A stretch of 37,708 nucleotides of DNA from Bacteroidales bacterium (GCA_017615065.1 JAGAAY010000034.1:1-37708), one strand, 5' to 3'; shown: positions 24,355 to 31,585, counted from the stretch's first letter. Program-made: numbers and translations. Notes: generated by a model not told the origin, from the sequence alone.

Positions 24355-25590
24355 TCAGTTGTTGCTGAAACGTCCGGCGAAGAGCACCGCGCCGGTGCTG
24401 CGCTCGCTGATTACATAGAGGAAGGGATGATCCGCGTGGAAGTATACGATGGGATCCGGCTGGCCGACGGAGGTGTTGCGTGCCATGCCGCCGATGGAAA
24501 TTGCCGCGGCTTCCGTGCCTTCCTCATCGACAATTATCTTGGTGAACTGCTTGACGAAATCCAGATAGTTGGCATGTTCCGACATTTTCAGGAATTCCGC
24601 CCCGGGCTTGAAGGATTTGGGCATGCCCATGTCCGAGAGGAGGTCGTTGAGCTTGATCTTATAATCCGTTTCGAAACGGGGGATCCAGAGGTTGACCTTG
24701 CAGGTGTAGAAGCGCTTGAAGAATTCCTGCCAGGAGACGGTTTTGAGGAACGCGCACACATCGGCCACCTTGTAGCCGCTGTTGGGGAGCATCACCGTCA
24801 TGGTATAGGCACCGTTGCCGTAATCCATCTGCACAGCGTTGAACTCCTTGCCGGAGTAGTGGCGGAATTCGGATTCCTGGATCATCATGGTGACATCGGC
24901 CTTTTTGCCGGTTTCGTCGGTGAACTGCCTCTTGTCGGACATGTCTTTGCGGAAGGGGCGGCTCCATTTGCTCTTGAAGTAGAGGGCGTTGATGAGATAG
25001 GCCATGATGTCCGGGGAGACTTCGTCCAGGACCTTGGGGATGAGGCCTTCCGTGTGGCGGGAGCACCAGTTGTTGATATAATCGGCTGTGCCCTTGGTGT
25101 CGTAGAAGTTCTTGTTTACGGCCTCTGCCTGATAGTATTTGGTGACGTTGTCCTGATAGCTTTTCCTGAGGGTGCACTCCTGGTTGAGGATTATTGCGTT
25201 GGCGATGGCGAGTTTTGTGGCTTTGTCCACCTCCGGGAGCTGGGTGAGCATTGCCAGGCAATACTCGTTCACTTCCTGTGCGCCGCCACTGCCATAGCCC
25301 AGTACGGTGGAAATCTCCTCTGCGGTTTGCCCTTCCGCGCCTTCCAGGATCATTCCCAGGAGGAACTGCAGGCTGAGGGGGGAGATCATATAATCCTTTG
25401 CCTCCGCGGTGTTCACTTTGTCGATGAAGTTGAAGGCGAAGGTATTGCCGGTGGTTACGAATTCCGACTGGGTTTTTGTGAGGGTGATGTCCTTGCGCGG
25501 GTTGTCATTCTCACTGCCGAGATTTACGGTTTTGTCGCATGCCGATGAAGTTGCGGCGATAATTGATATGATTATTAGTGCGCGTTTCAT
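24355..25590 (-). CDS. Serpin-family protease inhibitor lipoprotein
   Basis: 411 residues from the ATG at 25590. An in-frame ATG at 25617 lies upstream of the predicted transcription start and is rejected. Lipoprotein signal ending SSAC, lipid Cys 18. The serpin fold is complete: MISPLSLQFLLGMILEGAEG (68-87), IANAIILNQ, YINNWCSRHTEGLIPKVL (171-188), LINALYFKSKW (199-209), MMIQ, PRFETDYKIKLNDLLSDMGM (304-323) and the C-terminal HPFLYVISERSTGAVLFAGR. The reactive-loop hinge EEGTEAAA (356-363) matches the inhibitory consensus, so it is likely an active inhibitor. The loop continues ISIGGMARNTSVGQP and is a few residues longer than in alpha-1-antitrypsin, so P1 is uncertain. A lipid-anchored serpin would protect surface proteins against host or competitor serine proteases. 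It heads the central operon, 28 bp before SusC. Confidence 0.93.
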   Translation of the reverse strand: MKRALIIISIIAATSSACDKTVNLGSENDNPRKDITLTKTQSEFVTTGNTFAFNFIDKVNTAEAKDYMISPLSLQFLLGMILEGAEGQTAEEISTVLGYGSGGAQEVNEYCLAMLTQLPEVDKATKLAIANAIILNQECTLRKSYQDNVTKYYQAEAVNKNFYDTKGTADYINNWCSRHTEGLIPKVLDEVSPDIMAYLINALYFKSKWSRPFRKDMSDKRQFTDETGKKADVTMMIQESEFRHYSGKEFNAVQMDYGNGAYTMTVMLPNSGYKVADVCAFLKTVSWQEFFKRFYTCKVNLWIPRFETDYKIKLNDLLSDMGMPKSFKPGAEFLKMSEHANYLDFVKQFTKIIVDEEGTEAAAISIGGMARNTSVGQPDPIVYFHADHPFLYVISERSTGAVLFAGRFSNN

Positions 25591-25614
25591 GTTAAAACTA
25601 TGTTTTATAGATGT

Positions 25615-25645
25615 CAAAATTATGAAATTTGTGCTATATTTACAA
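25615..25645 (-). promoter_or_regulatory. Predicted promoter of the serpin/SusCD/GLUG operon
   Basis: Minus strand: TTG at 25645-25643, 20-nt spacer, TAATTTTG at 25622-25615 (TAnnTTTG). Transcription should begin near 25608, giving a leader of about 18 nt to the ATG at 25590. The 72-bp AT-rich interval is shared with the divergent phospholipase D gene, for which TATATTTA at 25635-25642 is a weaker -7 candidate. Confidence 0.5.
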
Positions 25646-25662
25646 GGAATTTTTGAAGTTTT

Positions 25663-26934
25663 ATGTTTCGGCGCGTTTCGTTTGCGTTTCTGGCTGTTTT
25701 GATTTCGGCTTCCGCATTTTGTCAGGAAGTTGATTCATCGGCAGTTATATATCCTCTGTCATCGGCCGATGCAATCCGCTTCATCCGGCCGCAGTACAGG
25801 GATTTCTCCGGAATGCTGTCGGTGACTCCAACTCAGGTGCCGCTGCTGGGAAACAGCCTTGAAATAATGCGCGGAATGCGCAAATTCGAGCTCCTTTCGG
25901 CCGACCTTTCCGGGGCGCAGGAAAGCATCCACATGGAGTACTACGAATTCCCCCGGGAAGAGATTCCCATGGCGTTGCGGGACATAATGATGGAAAAGGC
26001 CTCCGGCGGCGTTGAGGTGAAGATGCTGGTGGAAAATATAGTCAACGGTTCAGTGCCGCTGAGCCATTATCGGCAGATGGGAAAAATGGGGGTGGAATAC
26101 CGCTTTTTCACCCCGTTTGTGAGGCCAATCCGCTTCGTTTTCCGGCTGAATCACCGCAACCACCAGAAAATCGCCGTCATCGACCATAAAATCGGTTATA
26201 TCGGGGGGATGAATCTTGCCGATATTTACTTCAATGAGTGGAGGGATACTCACCTCAGGATTGAGGGCCCGGCCGCTGCGGTGGGCATCGACGGAGTGTT
26301 CTGGAACATGTGGCAAAGCTCTGGAATTGAGCAATATACGCCTTTTGCCGATACGGTTCAGTACCCAATGGTGCAATCCATTGGAAAGATAGTCCAGATA
26401 GTGGGAGACGGGCCGTTCGACGGGCATCGGACCATGGAGGATTCTTATGTGTGGCTGCTGGACAACGCAACGGATTATTTCTATGCAAAAACCCCTTATT
26501 TCGCCCCGCCGCGGGACGTTCTGAAGGCAATGAAACGGGCTGCTTCAAGAGGGGTAGACGTGAGGCTTATCGTGCCGGGTGTTTCGGATGTTCCGATTAT
26601 GGATCCGGTGAACCGTTCATGGTTTCGTTCGTGCCTTAAGAGCGGCATAAAGATATATACCAGCAGGGGAGCGTTCAACCACAGCAAAACCTTCGTTACC
26701 GACGACTATCTCACCAGCATCGGCTCGGTCAATCTGGATTATCGCAGTTTCCGCCTCAATTACGAGGACAATGCGTTCATTTACGACCAGCCCGTAGCCG
26801 GTCATATGAGAGGGGAGTTCGAGACGGACTGCGAAACGGTTTGCGATCCGGTAACAATGACTGACGTTTACAACACGTCCCTCCTGCAGAAGATAATTCA
26901 GGGCCTGACCCGACTGTTTGCACCTTTAATGTAA
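25663..26934 (+). CDS. Phospholipase D family protein, cardiolipin-synthase-like
   Basis: 423 residues with an N-terminal signal-like helix (MFRRVSFAFLAVLISASAFC). Two HKD catalytic motifs are intact: H167-x-K169-x4-D174 (NHQKIAVIDHKIGYIGG) and H340-x-K342-x4-D347 (NHSKTFVTDDYLTSIGSVN). Spacing and the segments IHMEYYEF and KTPYFAPP match bacterial cardiolipin synthases, which join two phosphatidylglycerols. Typical ClsA proteins have two N-terminal membrane helices; here a single cleavable-looking signal replaces them, so a secreted or periplasmic phospholipase D or transphosphatidylase is also possible. It is transcribed away from the serpin operon and followed 9 bp later by an esterase-like gene. 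Confidence 0.85.
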   Translation: MFRRVSFAFLAVLISASAFCQEVDSSAVIYPLSSADAIRFIRPQYRDFSGMLSVTPTQVPLLGNSLEIMRGMRKFELLSADLSGAQESIHMEYYEFPREEIPMALRDIMMEKASGGVEVKMLVENIVNGSVPLSHYRQMGKMGVEYRFFTPFVRPIRFVFRLNHRNHQKIAVIDHKIGYIGGMNLADIYFNEWRDTHLRIEGPAAAVGIDGVFWNMWQSSGIEQYTPFADTVQYPMVQSIGKIVQIVGDGPFDGHRTMEDSYVWLLDNATDYFYAKTPYFAPPRDVLKAMKRAASRGVDVRLIVPGVSDVPIMDPVNRSWFRSCLKSGIKIYTSRGAFNHSKTFVTDDYLTSIGSVNLDYRSFRLNYEDNAFIYDQPVAGHMRGEFETDCETVCDPVTMTDVYNTSLLQKIIQGLTRLFAPLM

Positions 26935-26943
26935 TTATAATAT

Positions 26944-28317
26944 ATGAAGAGACTTTCCTGGCTGTTTGCAGCGCTCGCCTTCCTGGCGCTGATGTTTGTG
27001 GGATGCGATCCCAAAAATGGCAACGAAGAAGAGGAATACGTAGATCCGGACTCTCTTGAACAGCTTGAGTTCTCGGTGCCAGTCACCGGCAACTGGATCT
27101 TCGAGTCCAAACCGGACATCGTAATCCATGCGAAGAATCCCAATTCGGTTAAGGTTCCCGTGGATTTCACCGTGGAATTAAGGACCGACAAGGGAGTGCT
27201 GCTTACCAAATTGGAAAAGAGCGAAAAGATACCTGCCAAAGGGGAGGCCGATGTAAGGTTCACCACCGACAAAGCGATGGATCCCGGCTTCTATAAGGCC
27301 CGCTGCATCACGCTCACCAATGGAAAAGTGAAGATTCCACGCACTTTTGTTTTCGGGGTGGATCCCACGGCGATTGTTTCGGCTCCTGACAAGCAGGCCG
27401 ATTTCGACCAGTTCTGGTCGGATGCGCTGAGCCAGCTGGAGGGCGTGAATATGGATCCGAAGATAACATTAATCAAGGCCGCAGGTTCGCGTAACGTGTA
27501 TTTCGTGGAAATGAATTCTATCCCGGACGGTCTCTCAGGGGATCCTGTAAAGATCCGCGGCTATTACGTTGAGCCAACGGACGGCAAGAAGCACCCGGTG
27601 CTCATGCATTTCTTCGGATACGACTCAAATCCTCCCGGAAACATGGGACTGTACACCGGAGTATCGGCCGATTATGCCGAGTTCTATCTGTCGCACCGCG
27701 GCCAGTACATCAACGCCCGCACTTCCGCCCAGCGAGCCGATGGCATAGCGGAAGACTATACCAACACCTACGGAGACTGGTTTGCCTTCAATTTCGGCCA
27801 GAGGGACGCCTATTACTATCGCGGCGCCTTCATGGACTGCGTCCAGGCGGTACGCTTCATGGCCGGCCGCCCCACCAGCGACATAACCAACATCTTTGCG
27901 GAAGGTTCCAGCCAGGGCGGAGCTCTGTCATATGCCACTGCAGCCCTGAGCCCTTATCCCCTCAAGGCCATCGCCCCCAACGTGGCTTTCCTGGGCGACT
28001 TCCCGGATTATTTCCAGATTGTGGACTGGCCCGCCAGCACCGCAAAGGCCAGCAGGGGTTCTATGACCGATGACCAGATGTACGCTTTCCTGTCGTACTT
28101 CGACACCAAGAACCTGGCAACCCGTATAACCAATACGGCTGTCCTTGCCACCATCGGCCTGCAGGACGGCACATGCCCTCCCCACACCAACATCGCCCCC
28201 TACAACAATCTCCCGCACAAGAATAAGGAGATGCACTATTACCCGGAGATGCAGCACAGCTACCCTCCGGGCTGGGACAATATGTATCTGGATTTCTTTA
28301 AGACTTACATGAAGTAG
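26944..28317 (+). CDS. Acetyl-xylan-esterase-like (AXE1, alpha/beta hydrolase) lipoprotein
   Basis: 457 residues, lipoprotein signal with Cys 21 (LALMFVGC). An Ig-like domain at ~40-140 is followed by a cephalosporin-C-deacetylase/acetyl-xylan-esterase-type domain. The family elements are DFDQFWSDAL (~153), IRGYYVEPTDGKKHPVLMHF, the nucleophile elbow G321-S-S323-Q-G-G, Asp408 in GLQDGTCPPH and His438 in MQHSYPPGW, giving a full catalytic triad. Members remove acetyl groups from xylan or related carbohydrates. Exact substrate unknown. It is 9 bp after the phospholipase D gene, probably co-transcribed, and its 3' end overlaps the convergent codB-like gene by 20 bp. Confidence 0.85.
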   Translation: MKRLSWLFAALAFLALMFVGCDPKNGNEEEEYVDPDSLEQLEFSVPVTGNWIFESKPDIVIHAKNPNSVKVPVDFTVELRTDKGVLLTKLEKSEKIPAKGEADVRFTTDKAMDPGFYKARCITLTNGKVKIPRTFVFGVDPTAIVSAPDKQADFDQFWSDALSQLEGVNMDPKITLIKAAGSRNVYFVEMNSIPDGLSGDPVKIRGYYVEPTDGKKHPVLMHFFGYDSNPPGNMGLYTGVSADYAEFYLSHRGQYINARTSAQRADGIAEDYTNTYGDWFAFNFGQRDAYYYRGAFMDCVQAVRFMAGRPTSDITNIFAEGSSQGGALSYATAALSPYPLKAIAPNVAFLGDFPDYFQIVDWPASTAKASRGSMTDDQMYAFLSYFDTKNLATRITNTAVLATIGLQDGTCPPHTNIAPYNNLPHKNKEMHYYPEMQHSYPPGWDNMYLDFFKTYMK

Positions 28318-29551
28318 GAATCAGCCGCCCGATGCCCCAGCAGAGGGCGGCTACTGCCATACCGTTGATGGATGCGAAGCCCCAGTGGACCAGGTTGGCC
28401 ACGACGGCTCCGGCCACTACGCCGATTATGGCGCTCCAGTCGACAGTCTTCTCTTTCACTTCTTTCCTGCGGTTCACGAAGTAGTGGAGAATCAGGATGA
28501 TTCCCACGGGCGGCAGCGTGCAGTTCAGTACGTTGAGCCAGCCGCAGAAGTTCCAGTACAGCCACACCGCGGCCACCGTGCCGATTACGCCGGAGATGAT
28601 AACCATCACCTTCTTGGAAAGGCCGAAGATGTTGCTCAGGCCAAGGCCTGCGGTATACAGAGCATTGTCGTTGGTGGTCCAGATGTTCAGGCCCAGGACA
28701 AAGACTGCGAGGTAGAACAGATTAAGGTTGAGCATCACTTCGAAGATGTCGTTTCCGCCTGCATAGATGCTGGATACGGCACCGAAGAGGAACATCAGGC
28801 TGTTGCCGATGAAGAACGCTATCACTGTGACTATGAGACCAACTTTCCCGCTTTTGGCAAAACGGGTGAAGTTTGGCGTGGCCGTTCCTCCGGAGACGAA
28901 ACTACCCACAACCAGGCCGGCTCCTGCAATGATGCCAAGGTCCTTGGAGCCCTTTGCAAACTGCTCCACAAGCCCGGCGTCGCCGTGGCTGATTGCCAGA
29001 ATCATCGCCACTGTGCCCAGGATGGCCACTGCGGGAACGGCGATGTAGCTCACGATGGTGAGGCTCTTGATGCCGAAGTATGCGCTGGCGGTCATGAGGA
29101 TACCGGCGATGGCCACAAGCAGGTATCCCTGCCAGGGCATGCTGTCCGGAGTAACCTCAAGCCCCAGGAGTTCCTTTGCAACGGGAATTGCGAACATGGC
29201 AAGACCTACTCCGAACCATCCGGTCTGTGTGAAACTGATCATCGCGCTGGGGAGCCAGCTGCCCTTTGTTCCAAAGCTCCTGCGGGCCAGCATGTCAAGG
29301 GAGAGTCCGCTCTCGGCGCCGATCCATCCCAGTGCTCCGGTATAAGCGGCCAGGATAAGGCCGCCAAGGATGAGTGCCCATACGAAGCCCCACCAGTCGA
29401 GCCCGCTGGCAAGCTGCTGGCCAACCCACATGCTTGCGGAGAAGAAGGTAAAGCCGAGCATCACCATGAACATGCTCAGGGTGCGTTTACGGCCTTTTTG
29501 GTCCACCGGAATACCGGTATAGTCGATGTCGGTCTTGGTTTTGTTACTCAT
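28298..29551 (-). CDS. codB: Cytosine permease-like NCS1 transporter
   Basis: 417 residues from the ATG at 29551, which overlaps the 3' end of the phosphoribosyltransferase gene (ATGAGTAA, 8 bp). About 12 membrane helices are visible as hydrophobic stretches. Family elements include FFSASMWVGQQLASGLDWWG, LARRSFGTKGSWLPSAMISF with TQTGWFGVGLAMFA next to it, and LGLNIWTTNDNALYTAGLGL. These match CodB, the cytosine:proton symporter of the NCS1 family. It presumably brings in cytosine or a related nucleobase for the enzyme encoded upstream. No cytosine deaminase (codA) is in the window. The substrate is inferred from the family. Confidence 0.88.
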   Translation of the reverse strand: MSNKTKTDIDYTGIPVDQKGRKRTLSMFMVMLGFTFFSASMWVGQQLASGLDWWGFVWALILGGLILAAYTGALGWIGAESGLSLDMLARRSFGTKGSWLPSAMISFTQTGWFGVGLAMFAIPVAKELLGLEVTPDSMPWQGYLLVAIAGILMTASAYFGIKSLTIVSYIAVPAVAILGTVAMILAISHGDAGLVEQFAKGSKDLGIIAGAGLVVGSFVSGGTATPNFTRFAKSGKVGLIVTVIAFFIGNSLMFLFGAVSSIYAGGNDIFEVMLNLNLFYLAVFVLGLNIWTTNDNALYTAGLGLSNIFGLSKKVMVIISGVIGTVAAVWLYWNFCGWLNVLNCTLPPVGIILILHYFVNRRKEVKEKTVDWSAIIGVVAGAVVANLVHWGFASINGMAVAALCWGIGRLIPTSCKS

Positions 29552-30632
29552 ATTGCTGAAGGATTGTATTGATTGCATTTATGCGCTGGAGGGCGATGGA
29601 TTCAATCGACAGGGAAGGGGACTGCTCCAGCAGCCGGGTTTCCTCCTCCCAGAGGATACGGAGCCCGTCGCTTCGAATCTCGCTGAAGTGGTTGAGCGAG
29701 CACCAATCGGCATAACTCAGCGGAGTGTCATATCCCAGCTTCTCGCCCACAAGGCGGTGAGGGTCGATCTGGGCGGCCCTTCCCCAAAGGCCTTCCCAGT
29801 ACTCCAGGGCCTCGCGGAAATGGACGGGAATCTCGTATCGGCGCGCTCCTCCGTCGTAGATTATGCACTTTTCCAGAATCGAATAGGGGTGTTCAAGAAC
29901 GTACCGGCGGAATTCCGGTGCTACGGCGCCTCCCTTCCATCCGAAGTCGATGTCGGGAATGTTTATCCCGCTTACTCCGGCATCCTCGTATACCGTGAAA
30001 ATACCCTCGTAGAAGAAGCATTCGAAGCCCTCGAATTCGGGGAATACCTTCCTTATTTTGCGTGTCGATTTTTCCATCAGGTCGATGGCCCTGGTGCCGC
30101 CGATGGTGAAGAAAATGATCTTGCGTATGCTGCCGCCGCGCCTGCGGAACCTGTCCACTACCTGGTCCAGGCACAGTTTGAGCGTATCTCCGGTGGCGAT
30201 AATATCGCCGATAACCAGCGTGCAGTCCTTCTTGACGCGTAGTTTCTCGTACTTGATTTCCAGGCCGGTGATTATGTGGTCCTCGATAATGCGCTCGCAG
30301 GAGACAAAGTGGATGTCCTGAACCCGTATTCCGCATTTGTAGCAGGCCTCTTCCACAGGGTAGTTCAGCCCGCCGCGCAGAATCGTGAGGATGTCGATTG
30401 CTTTTTCCGTGCCACCGGGATAAAGATGGCGGAGTGCGGCTTCTGTTGGCGGCAGCATCGACAGATAGGAATCATAGCCGATGACTTCAGGGGATGCCAT
30501 AAGCCGGCGCGTCCCCGGGGCGCTGATGACGAAGTACCTGTTGCAGAGCTCCTTATCGCTCAGCTCATAAATACTTATGTCATCCCGCAAGCCGACATGC
30601 AGAAGGCTCGCATCCTGTGATAATGTGGACAT
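29544..30632 (-). CDS. Phosphoribosyltransferase-domain protein, probable nucleobase salvage
   Basis: 362 residues. The type I phosphoribosyltransferase PRPP loop is at 139-151 (LVIGDIIATGDTL), preceded by ILTILRGGLNYP (81-92), which resembles the hood and first strand of uracil and orotate phosphoribosyltransferases. An extra ~75 N-terminal residues and a C-terminal ~130 residues (from ~235, including PVHFREALEYWEGLWGR) make it much longer than typical 180-220-residue enzymes; I do not recognise these parts. Translational overlap with a CodB-like permease argues for capture of an imported base as its nucleotide. The base itself is not determined. The gene has its own promoter and a hairpin leader (30638-30694). 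Confidence 0.75.
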   Translation of the reverse strand: MSTLSQDASLLHVGLRDDISIYELSDKELCNRYFVISAPGTRRLMASPEVIGYDSYLSMLPPTEAALRHLYPGGTEKAIDILTILRGGLNYPVEEACYKCGIRVQDIHFVSCERIIEDHIITGLEIKYEKLRVKKDCTLVIGDIIATGDTLKLCLDQVVDRFRRRGGSIRKIIFFTIGGTRAIDLMEKSTRKIRKVFPEFEGFECFFYEGIFTVYEDAGVSGINIPDIDFGWKGGAVAPEFRRYVLEHPYSILEKCIIYDGGARRYEIPVHFREALEYWEGLWGRAAQIDPHRLVGEKLGYDTPLSYADWCSLNHFSEIRSDGLRILWEEETRLLEQSPSLSIESIALQRINAINTILQQYE

Positions 30633-30637
30633 AAAAA

Positions 30638-30662
30638 ATCCCGATTAAGAGCTAACCGGGAT
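30638..30662 (-). promoter_or_regulatory. 5'-terminal hairpin plus U6 in the phosphoribosyltransferase leader
   Basis: Minus strand: stem ATCCCG/CGGGAT (30662-30657 with 30643-30638) extended by an inner TTA/TAA pairing, 5-nt apical loop, then T6 and immediately the ATG. The predicted transcript begins at or next to the hairpin. The shape equals an intrinsic terminator ending at the start codon, so attenuation, mRNA protection or start-site occlusion are all possible. It does not match a riboswitch class I know. Confidence 0.55.
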
Positions 30663-30663
30663 A

Positions 30664-30694
30664 CAAATATAATAATTAATACGATATAATCAAA
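30664..30694 (-). promoter_or_regulatory. Promoter of the phosphoribosyltransferase/codB operon
   Basis: Minus strand: TTTG (30694-30691), exactly 19 nt, TATATTTG (30671-30664). The match to the Bacteroidetes consensus is full. The -33 box lies inside the U-tract of the tRNA-Asp terminator. Confidence 0.75.
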
Positions 30695-30728
30695 CAAAAA
30701 GCGCTAAGTGATTGACACTCAGCGCTTT
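30691..30728 (-). terminator. Intrinsic terminator of tRNA-Asp
   Basis: Minus strand: stem AAAGCGCT + GAGTG-type extension pairing with its complement (30728-30716 and 30710-30698, one A/C mismatch), loop of 5 nt, followed by TTTTTGTTTG. It starts 4 nt past the tRNA 3' end. Confidence 0.8.
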
Positions 30729-30731
30729 CTG

Positions 30732-30806
30732 CGGTGCGGACGAGGCTCGAACTCGCGACCCCCGGCGTGACAGGCCGGTATTCTAAACCGACTGAACTAC
30801 CGCACC
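30732..30806 (-). tRNA. tRNA-Asp (anticodon GTC)
   Basis: 75 nt on the minus strand. The acceptor stem GGTGCGG pairs with CCGCACC, discriminator G. The D arm contains AGTTCAGTCGGTTTAGAAT, the anticodon loop is CTGTCAC, and the T arm is GCGAG-TTCGAGC-CTCGT-like. The 3' CCA is not encoded (GCA follows). It has its own promoter and terminator. Confidence 0.95.
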
Positions 30807-30835
30807 AATTATTCAGTTGTTCCCAAACGGGATTG

Positions 30836-30865
30836 CAAAGGTACAAACATTTTTTTAATCTGCAA
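30836..30865 (-). promoter_or_regulatory. Promoter of tRNA-Asp
   Basis: Minus strand: TTG (30865-30863), 19-nt spacer, TACCTTTG (30843-30836). Transcription should start around 30830-30829. The initial sequence CAATCCCGTTTGGGA (30835-30821) can form a small hairpin ahead of the tRNA. Confidence 0.75.
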
Positions 30866-30874
30866 TACCTTTGC

Positions 30875-30907
30875 AAAAAAAATTACCCGGCCACCTGGCC
30901 GGGCAAT
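30875..30907 (-). terminator. Intrinsic terminator of the hsp20 gene
   Basis: Minus strand: CCCGGCC pairs with GGCCGGG (30903-30897 with 30892-30886), loop of 4, flanked by ATT/AAT pairing, then eight Ts at 30882-30875. It lies about 30 bp past the hsp20 stop. Confidence 0.9.
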
Positions 30908-30935
30908 GGAATAATGAGCCGGGGCTCATTCGAAG

Positions 30936-31370
30936 TTACTGGACTTCGATCTGTTTGTGAGTCTTTTCGGGCTCCACTCTCTTCACCTTGGGAATGCTTA
31001 CGGTAAGTACGCCGTTTTCCACTTTGGCGCCAATACAGTCGCGATTTGCGTCATCAGGAAGCAGCATGGTCTGCTGGAACTTGGTGTAGGAGAATTCGCG
31101 GCGCAGATAGTGGCCCTTGTGGGCATCGTCCTTTGTCTCGGCCTTTTTCTCCATGTTGATCACAAGGTCGCCGTCTTCGTCCAGATGGACGTTGAAATCG
31201 GCCTTTGTCATTCCCGGAGCTGCGAGCTCAAGCTCGTATTTGTCCTGGTGTTCGATAACGTTGATTGCCGGCGCGGTTGCCTTCGGGCGTTCCATCCAGG
31301 TGTTGTCGAAGAAATCGTTGAAAATGTCGGGCATCCATGAGGTCTGATTGTTTCTTCTGACGGGTAACAT
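30936..31370 (-). CDS. Hsp20/alpha-crystallin small heat shock protein
   Basis: 144 residues. The alpha-crystallin domain covers ~35-138: APAINVIEHQDKYELELAAPG, then HYLRREFSYTKFQQTMLLP, and the signature GVLTVSIPKVK at ~121-131. A C-terminal I-x-V motif (QIEVQ) is the usual oligomer contact. It binds unfolded proteins without ATP and holds them for refolding by other chaperones in the cytoplasm. It is a single-gene unit with its own terminator. A Shine-Dalgarno-like AGGAG lies 8 nt before the ATG, and the upstream region holds a GNRA-capped hairpin (31411-31436). Confidence 0.95.
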   Translation of the reverse strand: MLPVRRNNQTSWMPDIFNDFFDNTWMERPKATAPAINVIEHQDKYELELAAPGMTKADFNVHLDEDGDLVINMEKKAETKDDAHKGHYLRREFSYTKFQQTMLLPDDANRDCIGAKVENGVLTVSIPKVKRVEPEKTHKQIEVQ

Positions 31371-31410
31371 AACTGAATCTCCTATATTAAAAGTTAAACA
31401 TTCTGTTTTC

Positions 31411-31436
31411 GAAGCCCCGGTTTCCCGGGCGGCTTC
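31411..31436 (-). other. Hairpin with GAAA tetraloop upstream of hsp20
   Basis: Minus strand: GAAGC, CG bulge, CCCGG, loop GAAA, CCGGG, GCTTC. Only the minus-strand (hsp20) orientation gives a GNRA tetraloop. It begins about 40 nt before the start codon. I found no convincing -33/-7 pair for hsp20, so whether it is transcribed is unknown. Confidence 0.5.
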
Positions 31437-31496
31437 GCCATACGGTATTGCAAAGCCGGGGCCATCGGCATAAAAGGGCTAACTCTCTGACAAAAA

Positions 31497-31524
31497 GGCA
31501 CTTAGCTTTGCCAAATTGGCACTT
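31497..31524. repeat. Direct repeat GGCACTT around a TGCCAA-A-TTGGCA palindrome
   Basis: GGCACTT occurs at 31497-31503 and 31518-31524, 21 bp apart (two helical turns). Between and overlapping is a perfect 13-bp dyad, TGCCAAATTGGCA (31509-31521). It lies 27 bp upstream of the UpxY-like gene's -33 box and could be an operator. Confidence 0.45.
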
Positions 31525-31550
31525 TTTATGTCAAATTGTCGCGACGGCGA

Positions 31551-31581
31551 TTGGCTATTCGGAAAAAATGACGTACCTTCG
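31551..31581 (+). promoter_or_regulatory. Predicted promoter of the UpxY-like gene
   Basis: TTG (31551-31553), 20-nt spacer, TACCTTCG (31574-31581; one mismatch to TAnnTTTG). It lies 4 nt before the ATG at 31586, implying a leaderless or nearly leaderless mRNA and excluding longer starts. Confidence 0.45.
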
Positions 31582-31585
31582 TGTT

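Noticed and set aside
24334..25548. 404-residue plus-strand frame opposite the serpin gene
   Set aside because: The serpin on the minus strand is unmistakable; this frame is an antisense shadow.
572..25590. Classical polysaccharide utilisation locus with glycoside hydrolases or lyases
   Set aside because: No glycoside hydrolase, polysaccharide lyase or sulfatase is recognisable; only NAGPA-family, SGNH and binding or adhesin-like proteins accompany the SusCD pairs.
25663..28317. Membership of the phospholipase D and esterase genes in the serpin/SusCD operon
   Set aside because: They are on the opposite strand, diverging from the serpin promoter region; shared control through the 72-bp interval is possible but not shown.
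28385..29572. 395-residue plus-strand frame opposite the codB-like gene
   Set aside because: It is rich in His, Asp and Glu, the mirror of hydrophobic membrane codons, which is typical of an antisense shadow of a transporter.
30638..30662. preQ1 or other known small riboswitch
   Set aside because: The hairpin lacks the conserved A-rich tail and loop of preQ1-I and does not match any class I can recall; kept only as an unclassified structured leader.
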